From contig JAVIAB010000092.1 in assembly GCA_032433765.1 (NCBI GenBank), positions 107,884,396-107,948,395 on the forward strand: a DNA stretch of 64,000 nucleotides, read 5' to 3'. Under the pieces are notes generated by a model, which was not told where the DNA came from, did no database searches, and saw only the letters and a program-made list of their open reading frames with translations. The stretch's first letter is position 1; every line of letters starts with the position of its first letter. This DNA is from Megaustenia siamemsis (taxonomy: Eukaryota > Mollusca > Gastropoda > Stylommatophora > Ariophantidae). The position numbers were made by a program, and so were the translations under genes. Shown here one piece after another: positions 43,895 through 54,238 of this stretch.

Positions 43895-44445
43895 ATGTTT
43901 TATGTGGGTGTTCACAGAGAGGACATGCTGGTGTTTGGTTTCGTCGTATTCTATTGATGTGGTTGTTCAGTGGTACTTGACCTGTTCTCAGTCTGCAGAT
44001 GGTGGTTTGGTCTCTTCTTTTTATGTTGTTAATTTTATCGTGGGGGAAGAGGGGAGGGTGTTTGGTCTCGTCATGTATTTGAAAAGCCCTCTCCCTGTTT
44101 TTTTCCCATAGTTCATCCATTCATTCAATATTCTCTACTGTTGGAGTTTATCATTTGTTTGGCTGCGTTTAATGAGATGTTGTTGTTAAATTGTATCTCT
44201 CTGGATCCCCTCTTAGCTAAAGTATCTGCCTTATCATTTCCTGTTGTGATGGAGTGTCCTGGGATCCATTGCATCATTAGCCTTATGTCATGTGTGTTAA
44301 TGAGGTTATATACATCAATGGTGAGCTGTGTGAGTTCTGGCTTGTTTATATTACTTCCTAGCGCCTGCAGAGCTGATTTGGAATCCGTAAATATGACTTT
44401 ATTTCTTTTCTTTGATGGTATGGTATCAAACACAATATTCGGGGC
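43895..44445 (-). pseudogene. Non-LTR element RNase H domain, C-terminal part
   Basis: The minus strand encodes KVIFTDSKSALQALGS, then WIPGHSITTGNDKADTLAKR, then a zinc-finger-like CRLRTGQVPLN...CPLCEHPH block. FTDS and the GN-x-KAD motif are catalytic parts of RNase H1, as found at the end of I-clade LINE proteins. The first part of the domain is at 44765-45010, separated by another repeat. Stops follow, so this is a relic in an arrestin intron. Confidence 0.75.
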
Positions 44446-44764
44446 ACTTGTTCGTCTCGCGGCAAGACACCGGTCTTGAGACAGAGAGGTTATGAGTTCC
44501 AAACCCGGCTGAACCAGTTGGGATTTTTATTTGTGATTTTTCTCTGCGACAACCACACTTGGTCTCAGCGGCGAGGTCCGGCTTGAAGCGTTGATTAGTC
44601 ATCGACAGAAAATATATGAGTACCTCAGAAGACGTAGTTATGTGCTTGTGCGGCGAGGGAGCCCTGAGCACGTGGCTGCCAGGAAATAATGGATTGACAC
44701 GCAAAATTCAATTCCTAGTTTCTATGGAGTTCGTCAGATGTGAAAGCTGGCGAATGCAATATAT
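44446..44764 (+). mobile_element. Probable tRNA-like SINE (family 3)
   Basis: It interrupts the RNase H frame. It shows TTGTTCGTCTCGCGGCAAG, GACAGAGAGGT and GAGTTCCAAACCCGG (B-box-like). The head resembles the minus strand of 60290-60360 (GTTTGGTTCGGCGATAATA, GACAGAGAGGT, GGGTTCGGATTC). The ends are not fixed; no TSD was seen. Confidence 0.45.
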
Positions 44765-45010
44765 ATACATACATACAGATGGTATACTGCTGTTTCTAAG
44801 GCTGTTATTTCAGCTTCATAATTGTTGCAGACTTCACCACATGGGCCACATAGTTCTTTTGCTGTACCATCTGGATACTATATCAAAATCCTATATCCAG
44901 TTTTGATAGTTGCTTTTGTGGCAGCACCATCAGTATAATCATTTGGACAAGTATCGATGCGGCAGTTGTATCTATTCTGTTATATGTTTCAATACAGATG
45001 TCTGGAGTAA
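44765..45010 (-). pseudogene. RNase H domain, N-terminal part
   Basis: The minus strand codes TDGAATKATIK...YPDGTAKELCGPCGEVC followed by NNYEAEITALETAVYHL: the first catalytic Asp in DG-x-A and the Glu in YEAEI are visible. It continues at 44445 beyond the SINE-like insertion. Confidence 0.65.
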
Positions 45011-45604
45011 AGGTCGAGTTGTACTCGCAGTCGCCTCTTAACTGCTACTACCCGGGCACCAACAGATGTCTGGGTTTATGTAAATTACATTAGGGACAAT
45101 ATTCTGATGACTCCTGATGTTTGTTTACGTTTCTCAGGTTGATGGTATTTTTCTTGTTTATTCCTGAATTGCTGCAAAGTCGAGATCTGCTTGATACGTT
45201 GTTTAGGAATCCATGCATCCATTAACTTTCTGTTAGGATCGCATTTCTCCATTCTTTTTTGTCTTTCATGTAGCACATTAGTGACCTTATCTCGCCCTTC
45301 TTTGAATAACAATTTTGATATTTTGTAAGGAGCGATTACAATTTTGACATTTAAATTTGCTGATTTCAGAACGAACACGTAATAATTTTTGTTACCGTGG
45401 GTCAAGCATCAAAGTGTCGAGCCCCGCGCAATAATATTCCAGTAGTTTATCCTTTTTTTGGTCTATGTAGAAGGTTTCCAAATGCCTTTGGTCGCACTTA
45501 CATAGTTCTATCTATCTAGAGAGCAATGCACTCATGTCTAATTCCAGGTCGATGGCTTGTAAAAACAGGAATCAATTCAAAGTAATACGTTGTTTCTGTT
45601 CTTA
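45011..45604. other. Unassigned intronic DNA
   Basis: A 106-codon minus frame at 45085-45405 has no recognisable domain. Confidence 0.35.
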
Positions 45605-45775
45605 AAAACATAAGAAAAGGGATACAATGTGTGTAGTAAAATTAGTAAAACATAACAAAATGGAAACAATGCCTGTAGAAAAATTAGTAAAACATAAGAA
45701 AATGGAAACAATGCCTGTAGAAAAATTAGTAAAACATAAGAAAATTGATATAATGTGTGTAGTAAAACATAAGTG
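45605..45775 (+). repeat. 42-bp tandem repeat, about four units
   Basis: Units contain AAAATTAGTAAAACATAAGA and AATGGAAACAATGCCTGTAG. The two central units are identical and the outer ones diverged. Confidence 0.85.
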
Positions 45776-46625
45776 CAGCCCTTTGAGATCTTAAGCAGCG
45801 CAATTGTCAGAGTCATGACTTAGCGACTAAGTGAGCTTAGTGTAGCTGCAGCTTGACGATCTCCAGTTGACCTACCCAGTCGATAATATTCACTGAGTTA
45901 ACTATGAGTTAACAAACTCTCTATTCGCCTCTAAAGAATATGGCATAGTATGACAAAATTAATATATTTCACTCCCTTGTGACATCATATGCTTCCCAAC
46001 ATCAGACTTCCGGTCACTATGACGGATAGGGACTTGAACGTTAAAGCTCTGTTTGAAAATGTTCATTTTTGCAGTTTCCTCATATTCCAAGTACGGCTAG
46101 ATGCCGGAGCTACTGAGTTTAGTGCTCTGTGCACACTGCGAGCTGTGTATTTCATCCGGATCGTGTTTCGATATTCTGATTGTTTACGATGAATGATGAT
46201 ATCGTATGGGGAATGACAGTTTGACTGTGTTCACTTTCGGTGCGGTTACACCTTATATCTTTTGGCGTGTGCTGTAGCTGCTATGATGGAGACTGCAGCT
46301 GCCTTTCTTTGTTTAGATCATTGAATGCGATGAGATTTTAATTCGGATGATTGCAGTGGCGGTTGAGCAATTATGAACTTTAATTCGTATGCAGTGATAC
46401 CGGGGCCTTCAACTAATTACAACTACAAGTACTATCGTATGCTAAGGGACATCCCTTGCCTTTTTTTGTTTTTGAATGTAGTTCTTAAACATAGCGTACC
46501 TTGGTAACTTATAAGTATTTTAACAATACGAAAGTTTCTTTTTCTCCCTTCTCTTGGCCACAAGCCAAAGCGTTGAAAAGCGTCTTGTACCAACAAATGA
46601 AGTCTTATCAACAAACGCGTTGCAG

Positions 46626-46627
<2 letters not shown>
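45776..46627. other. Unassigned intronic DNA
   Basis: No gene or repeat is recognised. Confidence 0.4.

Positions 46628-46681
<54 letters not shown>
46628..46681 (+). repeat. GA dinucleotide repeat
   Basis: About 26 GA units. Confidence 0.95.
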
Positions 46682-46683
<2 letters not shown>

Positions 46684-46747
46684 AAATGAAGATAAAGACT
46701 TTACACGCAATAAAATGATAATGATAGAGATATATCTGCACAAAAGA

Positions 46748-47096
46748 GAACGATAAAAAGAGGAATAGCAAGCGAACGATAAAAAGGGGAATAACAAGAC
46801 AACGATAAAAAGATGAATAGCAAGAGAACGATAAAAAGAGGAATAGCAAGAGAACGATAAAAAGATGAATAGCAAGAGAACGATAAAAAGAGGAATAGCA
46901 AGCGAACGATAAAAAGATGAATAGCAAGACAACGATAAAAAGATGAATAGCAAGAGAACGATAAAAAGATGAATAGCAAGAGAACGATAAAAAGATGAAT
47001 AGCAAGAGAACGATAAAAAGGGGAATGGCAAGAGAACGATAAAAAGATGAATAGCAAGAGAACGATAAAAAGAGGAATAGCAAGAGAACGATAAAA
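46748..47096 (+). repeat. 26-bp minisatellite, about 13 units
   Basis: Units of the kind GAACGATAAAAAGATGAATA plus GCAAGA. Variants AGAGG, AGGGG and AGATG alternate. Since 26 is not a multiple of three, every minus-strand frame cycles through the same SFYRSLAI/LFIVLLLF-type peptides, so the three overlapping open frames are artefacts. Confidence 0.95.
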
Positions 47097-47283
47097 CAGG
47101 GGAATAGTGCAAAGGACAAAGAAAGATATAATGGGAAGAAAGAAAGAGGAGCAAATAATTAGAAAGTGAGACCAAGAGATGCATAAACAAGTAGACACAG
47201 CAACATAACCAAGACTGAAATAATTGGGAGATGGAGAGAATGAGTAAGAGTGAGCAACTTAAGCCAAGATTGAGTCACTTGTA

Positions 47284-47345
47284 AGAGAGAGAGAGAGAAA
47301 GAGAGAGAGAGAGCGATAGAGAGAGAGAGAGAGAGAGAGAGAGAA
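47284..47345 (+). repeat. GA-rich repeat
   Basis: GA units with AAAG and CGAT interruptions. A further short GA stretch lies at 47404-47432. Confidence 0.9.
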
Positions 47346-47701
47346 AGTAGTCGTTAGTAGAAGCAGAAATAAAGCAGGACTAAGAATTGTGTGGTTGTGT
47401 GAGTGAGAGAGAGAAAGAGAGAATAAGAGAGACAAAAAAAAAATACGTACAGTCTGTTAGAGTCTGTTCTTATAACGAATATAAAATAATTTACGGTCAG
47501 ATAATAATAGCAATAACAGTCATCTACATAGTCGTACAGTGTGATAGAATATATAATAAAACATTAGTCACATAGACATACTGTATGTGTAATAGTCATG
47601 TTAGATATATAAAGCATGTATACTTTGTATTTTATTCATGAAAATGGCACGTTAACATATTTATATAAAATTGTACTTTAGGAATGATCAAGAGTCCTTA
47701 C

Positions 47702-47881
47702 CTGTAATATGTATCTGGAGTTCATTAATTTACAACCCTTTAAATGTGACGGGGGTAGAGGAGGGATTAGCATTTGCTCTTTCCAGATATAGTTCTTGCC
47801 ACGAGGAATCTGTTCTCTGCACACGGTGCTGACAATTTTCCTCTCTTGTTTAAACTTTCGACCAGCCACGTACGTTATGTT
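47702..47881 (-). CDS. Arrestin domain-containing protein, exon (C-domain middle)
   Basis: A 180-base exon (60 codons, phase 0 to 0). It encodes NITYVAGRKFKQERKIV, then REQIPRGKNYIWKEQ, then LIPPLPPSHLKGCKL and RYILQ. The pattern K-x(5)-E-x-(K/R)-x-V, the W-x-E/Q step, P-P-LPPS-x-L-x-G-C and the Y-x-L strand are typical of the alpha-arrestin C-domain. The acceptor is CTACTTCTCGCCAG with a good pyrimidine tract; the donor is CAG|GTAAGG. The reading frame joins 63611-63790 upstream and 42070-42259 downstream without a break. The splice pattern is predicted, not observed. Confidence 0.9.
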
Positions 47882-48091
47882 CTGGCGAGAAGTAGCGGAT
47901 CGCAGCGTGTTATTGCTTTAATCATCAGTGGTTGACTAATAACGACAGTAACAATATGTGTGAAAACAGCATAACTTAGGGTACAGAATTACATGTGAGA
48001 AATTGAATCATTTGCAACGCGGTGAGAATACTGGATCAGCGGCCGACCACGAAAATGATGAAAAATTAGAGATACTGGGAAATATAATAGC
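47882..48091 (+). pseudogene. Probable diverged start of LINE C
   Basis: From about 48018 (GTGAGAATACTGGATC) there is weak similarity to the family C block around TTGAGAATACTATGGAC. The rest is unassigned. Confidence 0.3.
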
Positions 48092-48106
48092 TATAGAGGT
48101 AAAAAG

Positions 48107-48353
48107 GGAGCCGCGATAGCTCAATGGTTAGTGAACTGGACTACAAAGGACAAGAGAGAGGGTTCGAACCCAACCGACGGCTTCCGGGTTCACCCAGCCT
48201 TAGATGGGTACCGGATTTTTTCTGGGAAAGTAAAGCGGCACGGTAATACCGACCACATTACCCCAAAAATCATGAGCTGAAGGTCTGTAAAATTTGTGGT
48301 CACTAACACCATATTCCCTATACGCCACTTGGCGTGACGGGGTACTTTACTTT
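48107..48353 (+). mobile_element. SINE1 copy with TSD
   Basis: A complete SINE1 with A-box, B-box GGGTTCGAACCC and end CTTGGCGTGACGGGG. The 15-base repeat TATAGAGGTAAAAAG / TATAGAGGTAGAAAG flanks it (48092-48106 and 48354-48368, one mismatch). Confidence 0.9.
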
Positions 48354-48368
48354 TATAGAGGTAGAAAG

Positions 48369-48397
48369 AGATTTAATATACATTATTAGGAAGGAAC
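48369..48397 (+). mobile_element. LINE C segment left of LINE B
   Basis: AGATTTAATATACATTATT and AGGAAGGAAC align with the C sequence AGAGCTAATTTCCAACATT and AGGAAGAAAC at 41691-41719. The C copy continues at 50425. Confidence 0.6.
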
Positions 48398-50424
48398 TTT
48401 AGCTAGTTCATCTATATATTTCCTCTTATCCCTTTTAATGCATCTTCTCACTTCTTTGTTCACCTCTGTGTAAGCTTCCTGTGTCTTGGCTTTATTACTT
48501 CTTGTTTTGCTTTTATTTATGTCTGCTTTCTTGTTCTTTCTTTCTTTTATTTTGTCCAGGGTCTCTGCTGTCATCCATGCCTTATTCTGGCGTTCTCTTT
48601 TCTCTAGTGTTTCTTCGCATGTTTCTTTCCATATATCTTTTACCTGTTTCCAATGATAAGCAGAAGAAGCAGCAAATAAAGGGAATATGAAAGAACTGTA
48701 CAACAGCACAAAGAAATTAAGTGGAAAATACAAACAGATCAATGCCTTTATTAAAGATAAGGAAGGAAATCTGCTTAGTAATATAAGGGAACAAATGGTG
48801 AGATGGAAAGAGCACTTTGAAGAACTTTTGAATAGACCCGGCTCAAATAATCCTCCAGATATACTACCAGCAGAAGAAGAGTTACACGTTAACTGTGGAA
48901 AACCAAGCATAGAAGAAATAATGAAAGCCATCAATCTATTAAAAAATGGTAAAGCCACAGGACCAGATGAAATTCCTTTAGAAGCCATCAAAGGAGATAT
49001 TAACACCACTACCAAGATGCTACATAATCTATTAGATAAAATTTGGGAGAGGGAAGAAATACCTAAAGACTGGAAAGAAGGTTATATGATCAAACTACCA
49101 AAGAAAGGAGGTTTACAGGAGTGCACAAATTATAGGGGAATTATGCTACTATCAGTGCCAGGAAAAATATTAAGCAGAATCATTCTGGAGAGACTAAAAG
49201 AAGCCATAGAGAAACATTTGAGAGATGAACAAGCAGGTTTTAGGAAGAACAGATCATGTGCTGATCAAATAACTACTCCACGTATAATAGTTGAACAAAG
49301 TTTAGAACTAAAATCCCCACTTTATATTGGATTCATAGATTACGAAAAGGCATTTGATAGTTTAGGCAGAAGAATGCTTTGGAAGTTGCTGAGTCATTAC
49401 GGAATCCCCATAAAGTTTATTAACTTGATAAAAACAATGTATGAAGGAACGAAATGTAGTGTGGTGCATGAAGGACAGATTACAGAAACATTTGAAATAA
49501 GAACGGGAGTAAGGCAGGGATGCCTTCTGTCTCCATTTCTCTTTCTACTGGCTATAGATTGGGTTATGAAAATAACTCAAAACAACAGAAATGGAATCCA
49601 GTGGTCACTGACCAAACAACTTGATGATTTAGACTTTGCTGATGACATAGCTCTCCTATCACACAGCCATCAACAGATGCAGGATAAAATTAACATACTT
49701 GATGAGAGATCACAACAGCTAGGACTGAAGATTAATAGAGATAAGACTAACAATATGAGAATTAATACAGTTGGCAATAACCAAATAAAACTAGGAGAAT
49801 TACCTCTATTAGATGTACAATCTTACATATATCTGGGCAGTAATATAGATAAAGAGGGAGGAACAGAAAATGATACCAAAATAAGGATATCAAAAGCAAG
49901 AGGAGCTTTCATTGCACTGGGAAACATATGGAAATCCAAAGAAATTATGTTAAATACAAAAATAAAAATGTTCTATTCAAATGTTAAGGCGGTCCTATTA
50001 TATGGCTGTGAAACATGGAGAACAACACAATTGACAAACACAAAGATACAGACTTTCATTAATGGATGCTTACGCAGGATAAAAGGATGGAAATGGCAAG
50101 ACAAAATCACTAACATAGAATTATGGAAATGTACCAGTCAAACACCAGTGGATAAAGAGATACAGCAAAGACGATGGCGCTGGAAAGGACACACACTACG
50201 GAAGCCAACTGAGAGTATTACACAACCGGCCCTTTTTTGGAATCCCCAGGGGAAAAGACAAAGAGGAAGACCAAGGAATTCTTGGAGAAGACAGATCGAA
50301 GCAGAGATGAAGATGATGGGGAAGACATGGAATGATCTTAAAAGAAAGGCAAAAAACAGAACGACTCGGAAAGTGTTTGCTGAAGACCTACACTCCACGG
50401 GGAGCTAAAAAGGTAGAAGAAGAG
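48398..50424 (+). mobile_element. LINE family B with 5' inversion, nested in C
   Basis: The direct repeat AGGAAGGAAC (48388-48397 and 50425-50434) defines the insertion. Bases 48398-48658 are LINE B linker sequence in inverted orientation: the minus strand reads HWKQVKDIWKETCEE to KRKYIDELA. From 48659 the element continues in plus orientation with AEEAANKGNMKELYNS, which is exactly what should follow IDELA. This is the structure produced by twin priming. The 3' end is AAAAAGGTAGAAGAAG. Confidence 0.85.
48687..50408 (+). CDS. LINE B reverse transcriptase (truncated element)
   Basis: 573 codons; the original frame extends upstream to 48661, where the inversion cuts it. Linker first, then the reverse transcriptase: KATGPDEIPLEAIK, RGIMLLSVPGK, AGFRKNRSC, FIDYEKAFDSL (Asp218), TGVRQGCLLSPFLF (around 276), FADD (317-320). 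The C-terminus has YLGSNIDKEGG, LLYGCETWRTT, WKGHTLRKP and KRQRGRPRNSW. No APE domain is present. The ORF is undamaged, but the element lost its endonuclease by inversion and truncation. It lies in the large intron of the arrestin gene, opposite to the gene's strand. Confidence 0.88.
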   Translation: MKELYNSTKKLSGKYKQINAFIKDKEGNLLSNIREQMVRWKEHFEELLNRPGSNNPPDILPAEEELHVNCGKPSIEEIMKAINLLKNGKATGPDEIPLEAIKGDINTTTKMLHNLLDKIWEREEIPKDWKEGYMIKLPKKGGLQECTNYRGIMLLSVPGKILSRIILERLKEAIEKHLRDEQAGFRKNRSCADQITTPRIIVEQSLELKSPLYIGFIDYEKAFDSLGRRMLWKLLSHYGIPIKFINLIKTMYEGTKCSVVHEGQITETFEIRTGVRQGCLLSPFLFLLAIDWVMKITQNNRNGIQWSLTKQLDDLDFADDIALLSHSHQQMQDKINILDERSQQLGLKINRDKTNNMRINTVGNNQIKLGELPLLDVQSYIYLGSNIDKEGGTENDTKIRISKARGAFIALGNIWKSKEIMLNTKIKMFYSNVKAVLLYGCETWRTTQLTNTKIQTFINGCLRRIKGWKWQDKITNIELWKCTSQTPVDKEIQQRRWRWKGHTLRKPTESITQPALFWNPQGKRQRGRPRNSWRRQIEAEMKMMGKTWNDLKRKAKNRTTRKVFAEDLHSTGS

Positions 50425-50519
50425 AGGAAGGAACATTCATTACTTTTGGGCTATGTAATGAGAAGAGAAAATCTGGAATATATTGTAAGAAATGGAAAAA
50501 TTGAGGGACGAAGAGAGAT

Positions 50520-50571
<52 letters not shown>

Positions 50572-50706
50572 AGCAAATAGAAAAAATACCATACAGCTTA
50601 AGAGAATGGCTTGGCAGAAGGTCAACAACAAAAATGATAATAATTGTCGAGATCGAAAGTTGTGGAGAGACATGATCACCTACGCCAGCAGGCTTGGTAC
50701 TTGATG
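50425..50706 (+). mobile_element. LINE C 3' end right of LINE B
   Basis: Resumes family C after LINE B: ACTTTTGGGCTATGTAATGA, AATCTGGAATATATTGTAAG and the end ATGATCACCTACGCCAGCAG with a GATGATGATGATAG tail. A GA expansion (50519-50569) sits where other C copies have only AGAGAAAGAGGGATGC. Confidence 0.85.
50519..50569 (+). repeat. GA microsatellite inside LINE C
   Basis: About 24 GA units followed by GGGAAGC. The duplicate at 54047-54097 has a slightly different length. Confidence 0.95.
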
Positions 50707-51746
50707 ATGATGATAGAGATAAAATGCAGCGGCGGATATTCAGAGATTCCTCTAATATTTTATCATAATACATAACACAAACACATTCCAACTCATTGGG
50801 TTAAATGTCAGTGTACAACCAGTCACCATATTCCCAACCTGCCGTCATATAGCCCAAGTAATTCAGGACGTTACTAATATATGGGTTTCAATGTCGATGG
50901 AGATGAAACCTCTACAACACAACGCAATCTATCGATTTTTCAATATGAATGGATCTTGGTAGACCTTTTCAGCAATCACGTCCCTGATTGCCATGACAAC
51001 AGTGGTTCAACTAATAAGTTAATCTTTTTCTCTCTTTAACGTAACATATACTTGGAAGGATGTCAAATTCGGCACTGCGTCCTTATATAACAAGACTTCA
51101 AGAAAACTATTAAATTACAGCAAAACCATGTATTTTAAATACATAATTTACAATGCAAATAACTAAAGTATTACAATGTAATTTTAATTATATATTTTAG
51201 GGAACTAATTGAAAGAATATTTTACATAACGTACATTGTCGTTATCTTTATATTACAAATTATCATGTTAACTGTCCTGGCTACCTCTTGTTTCGAAACC
51301 AGCGTTCGCCACTGGTAAACAGATAAATGTAAATACTGCAAAATGCGTCAACCCGGCCCCCCCCCCCTCTCCCGATACTGGCATTTATATGATAAAGTAA
51401 AGACAGAAGCACCCATAATGCCACGTACCTGACATTTTTTCCCTGTTTGTTTGAACATTGCGTTATGTTAACTGTACAGGTGTGAAAGGTAAAGAATAGG
51501 TCCCCATCATGTCTTGTAGTGTATGGGATATATGATATTACTATCGCTGGAAACTACTATTCGTGCCGTGCATCTTCGTACGGTTACTGTGAGTCTACAA
51601 CTCAGTTATTTCAGCCCCCATCAGCCCATGCCTATGTCGTTGTATGTCTAATAGGAATTACAGACACGCACACAGAGTTTATTCTCGAGTTGTTGTAAGC
51701 TCATCCTGTAGTCACGGAATGGCGCATGCGTGAAAGACATGGTGAG
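50707..51746. other. Unassigned intronic DNA (unit 1)
   Basis: Shared with 54239-55290. Contains a C run at 51356-51366. No gene is seen. Confidence 0.5.
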
Positions 51747-52113
51747 TAAAAAAGTAAAGTAAAGTACCCCCCGTCACGCCAAGTGGCGTATAGGGAAATA
51801 TGGTGTTAGTGACCCTATATTTTACAGACCTTCAGCACATGATTTTTGGGGTAATGTGGTCGGTATTACGCCCGTGCTGCTTTACTTTCCCAGAAAAAAT
51901 CCGGTACCCATTTAAGGCTGGGTGAACCCGGAGCCGTCGGTTGGGATCGAACCCTACCTCTTGTCCGTAGTAGTCGAGTTCACTAACCACTGAGCTATCG
52001 CGGCTCCCACTAATTTTTAGGGAATTAGTAAAACCCAGGTGTCCTCGCCAGGGTACGAACCCCGGTTGTTGCCGTGGTAAGCCAACCGCCTATCGATTGC
52101 GCTAACCGGACAC
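51747..52113 (-). mobile_element. Dimeric SINE1 (unit 1)
   Basis: Nearly identical to the SINE at 6511-6877, with the extra tRNA-like head (GTGTCC/GGACAC arms) at its 5' end. A short repeat ACATGGT(G/A)A is seen at 51737 and 52115. Present also in unit 2. Confidence 0.88.
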
Positions 52114-52625
52114 CACATGGTAATTGGTAGCAATCATTTTAGGTTGCTGACTGTGTGCTGCATGTCGAAATGCAGGTCTTTAGTGACAAGGCACCGTGTC
52201 GAGGAGTAACAGTTCGATCCAACTTATGCTATCATTGTTCTCTGTTTTGTAGTTATTTATTTGTGGATTTTTCCGAGTGTTGTAAATAAATCAATGACAC
52301 TCCTCCCCCCCCCCCCCTTTTACAGTTATTTGTTTGTCTGTGGCCTCGGAAGTTTATATACATGGTAATATTCAATTATTATTATTTGTCTTCTTACTAT
52401 TAGTGTTCATATTTTTTACTTACAACAATCGCTGCATGCTTTGGTGATATTGTCAGAACCACGCCAGATTACCTTAGATCACATTGGGGCACTTAAAATT
52501 AAATCTACACAGTTCTAATCAATTCTAGGCATATTTACATGTTCTAAATAAACTTTGTATATTTTAAGATGGTGATCCTACATACAAACAATACAAATAA
52601 CTCTATTTAGTGAATTAGAATATGT
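52114..52625. other. Unassigned intronic DNA (unit 1)
   Basis: Contains a C run at 52303-52316. No gene is seen. Confidence 0.45.
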
Positions 52626-52668
52626 AAAGAAAGGAGGTTTACAGGAGTGCACAAATTATAGGGGAATT

Positions 52669-53835
52669 ATGCTACTATCAGTGCCAGGAAAAATATTAAG
52701 CAGAATCATTCTGGAGAGACCAAAAGAAGCCATAGAGAAACATTTGAGAGATGAACAAGCAGGTTTTAGGAAGAACAGATCATGTGCTGATCAAATAACT
52801 ACTCCACGTATAATAGTTGAACAAAGTTTAGAACTAAAATCCCCACTTTATATTGGATTCATAGATTACGAAAAGGCATTTGATAGTTTAGGCAGAAGAA
52901 TGCTTTGGAAGTTGCTGAGTCATTACGGAATCCCCATAAAGTTTATTAACTTGATAAAAACAATGTATGAAGGAACGAAATGTAGTGTGGTGCATGAAGG
53001 ACAGATTACAGAAACATTTGAAATAAGAACGGGAGTAAGGCAGGGATGCCTTCTGTCTCCATTTCTCTTTCTACTGGCTATAGATTGGGTTATGAAAATA
53101 ACTCAAAACAACAGAAATGGAATCCAGTGGTCACTGACCAAACAACTTGATGATTTAGACTTTGCTGATGACATAGCTCTCCTATCACACAGCCATCAAC
53201 AGATGCAGGATAAAATTAACATACTTGATGAGAGATCACAACAGCTAGGACTGAAGATTAATAGAGATAAGACTAACAATATGAGAATTAATACAGTTGG
53301 CAATAACCAAATAAAACTAGGAGAATTACCTCTATTAGATGTACAATCTTACATATATCTGGGCAGTAATATAGATAAAGAAGGAGGAACAGAAAATGAT
53401 ACCAAAATAAGGATATCAAAAGCAAGAGGAGCTTTCATTGCACTGGGAAACATATGGAAATCCAAAGAAATTATGTTAAATAAAAAAATAAAAATGTTCT
53501 ATTCAAATGTTAAGGCGGTCCTATTATATGGCTGTGAAACATGGAGAACAACACAATTGACAAACACAAAGATACAGACTTTCATTAATGGATGCTTACG
53601 CAGGATAAAAGGATGGAAATGGCAAGACAAAATCACTAACATAGAATTATGGAAATGTACCAGTCAAACACCAGTGGATAAAGAGATACAGCAAAGACGA
53701 TGGCGCTGGATAGGACACACACTACGGAAGCCAACTGAGAGTATTACACAACCGGCCCTTTTTGGAATCCCCAGGGGAAAAGACAAAGAGGAAGACCAAG
53801 GAATTCTTGGAGAAGACAGATCGAAGCAGAGATGA
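52669..53835 (+). pseudogene. LINE B reverse transcriptase, duplicated fragment
   Basis: A duplicate of the C-terminal two-thirds of 48687-50408. It starts within the coding part because the duplication breakpoint lies there. FIDYEKAFD, RQGCLLSP and FADD are kept. One T is missing in the run at about 53758 (five instead of six), which shifts the frame after TQPALF and truncates the end at 53835. Lysine replaces threonine at LNKKIKM and isoleucine replaces lysine at WRWIGH. Confidence 0.9.
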
Positions 53836-53950
53836 AGATGATGGGGAAGACATGGAATGATCTTAAAAGAAAGGCAAAAAACAGAACGACTCGGAAAGTG
53901 TTTGCTGAAGACCTACACTCCACGGGGAGCTAAAAAGGTAGAAGAAGAGA

Positions 53951-54044
53951 GGAAGGAACATTCATTACTTTTGGGCTATGTAATGAGAAGAGAAAATCTG
54001 GAATATATTGTAAGAAATGGAAAAATTGAGGGACGAAGAGAGAT

Positions 54045-54099
<55 letters not shown>

Positions 54100-54237
54100 A
54101 GCAAATAGAAAAAATACCATACAGCTTAAGAGAATGGCTTAGCAGAAGGTCAACAACAAAAATGATAATAATTGTCGAGATCGAAAGTTGTGGAGAGACA
54201 TGATCACCTACGCCAGCAGGCTTGGTACTTGATGATG
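53951..54237 (+). mobile_element. LINE C 3' end (unit 2)
   Basis: Duplicate of 50425-50706 including the GA array at 54047-54097. Confidence 0.85.
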
Positions 54238-54238
54238 A

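Larger units (their letters stand above)
49100..52625 (+). repeat. Tandem duplication, unit 1
   Basis: The 3.53-kb segment from inside LINE B to GAATATGTAAA is repeated at 52626-56170 with only scattered substitutions, indels and microsatellite length changes. The junction TATGTAAAGAAAGG shares AAA with both parental ends (TATGTAAAAATAC and ACCAAAGAAAGG). Confidence 0.92.

Noticed and set aside
46432..47198. Three overlapping long minus-strand frames resembling membrane proteins
   Set aside because: A 26-bp repeat without stops keeps all three frames open with the same peptide; no start or splice support.
50400..50440. LINE B and C as one chimeric element made by template switching
   Set aside because: The AGGAAGGAAC direct repeat and C sequence on both sides show insertion of B into C instead.
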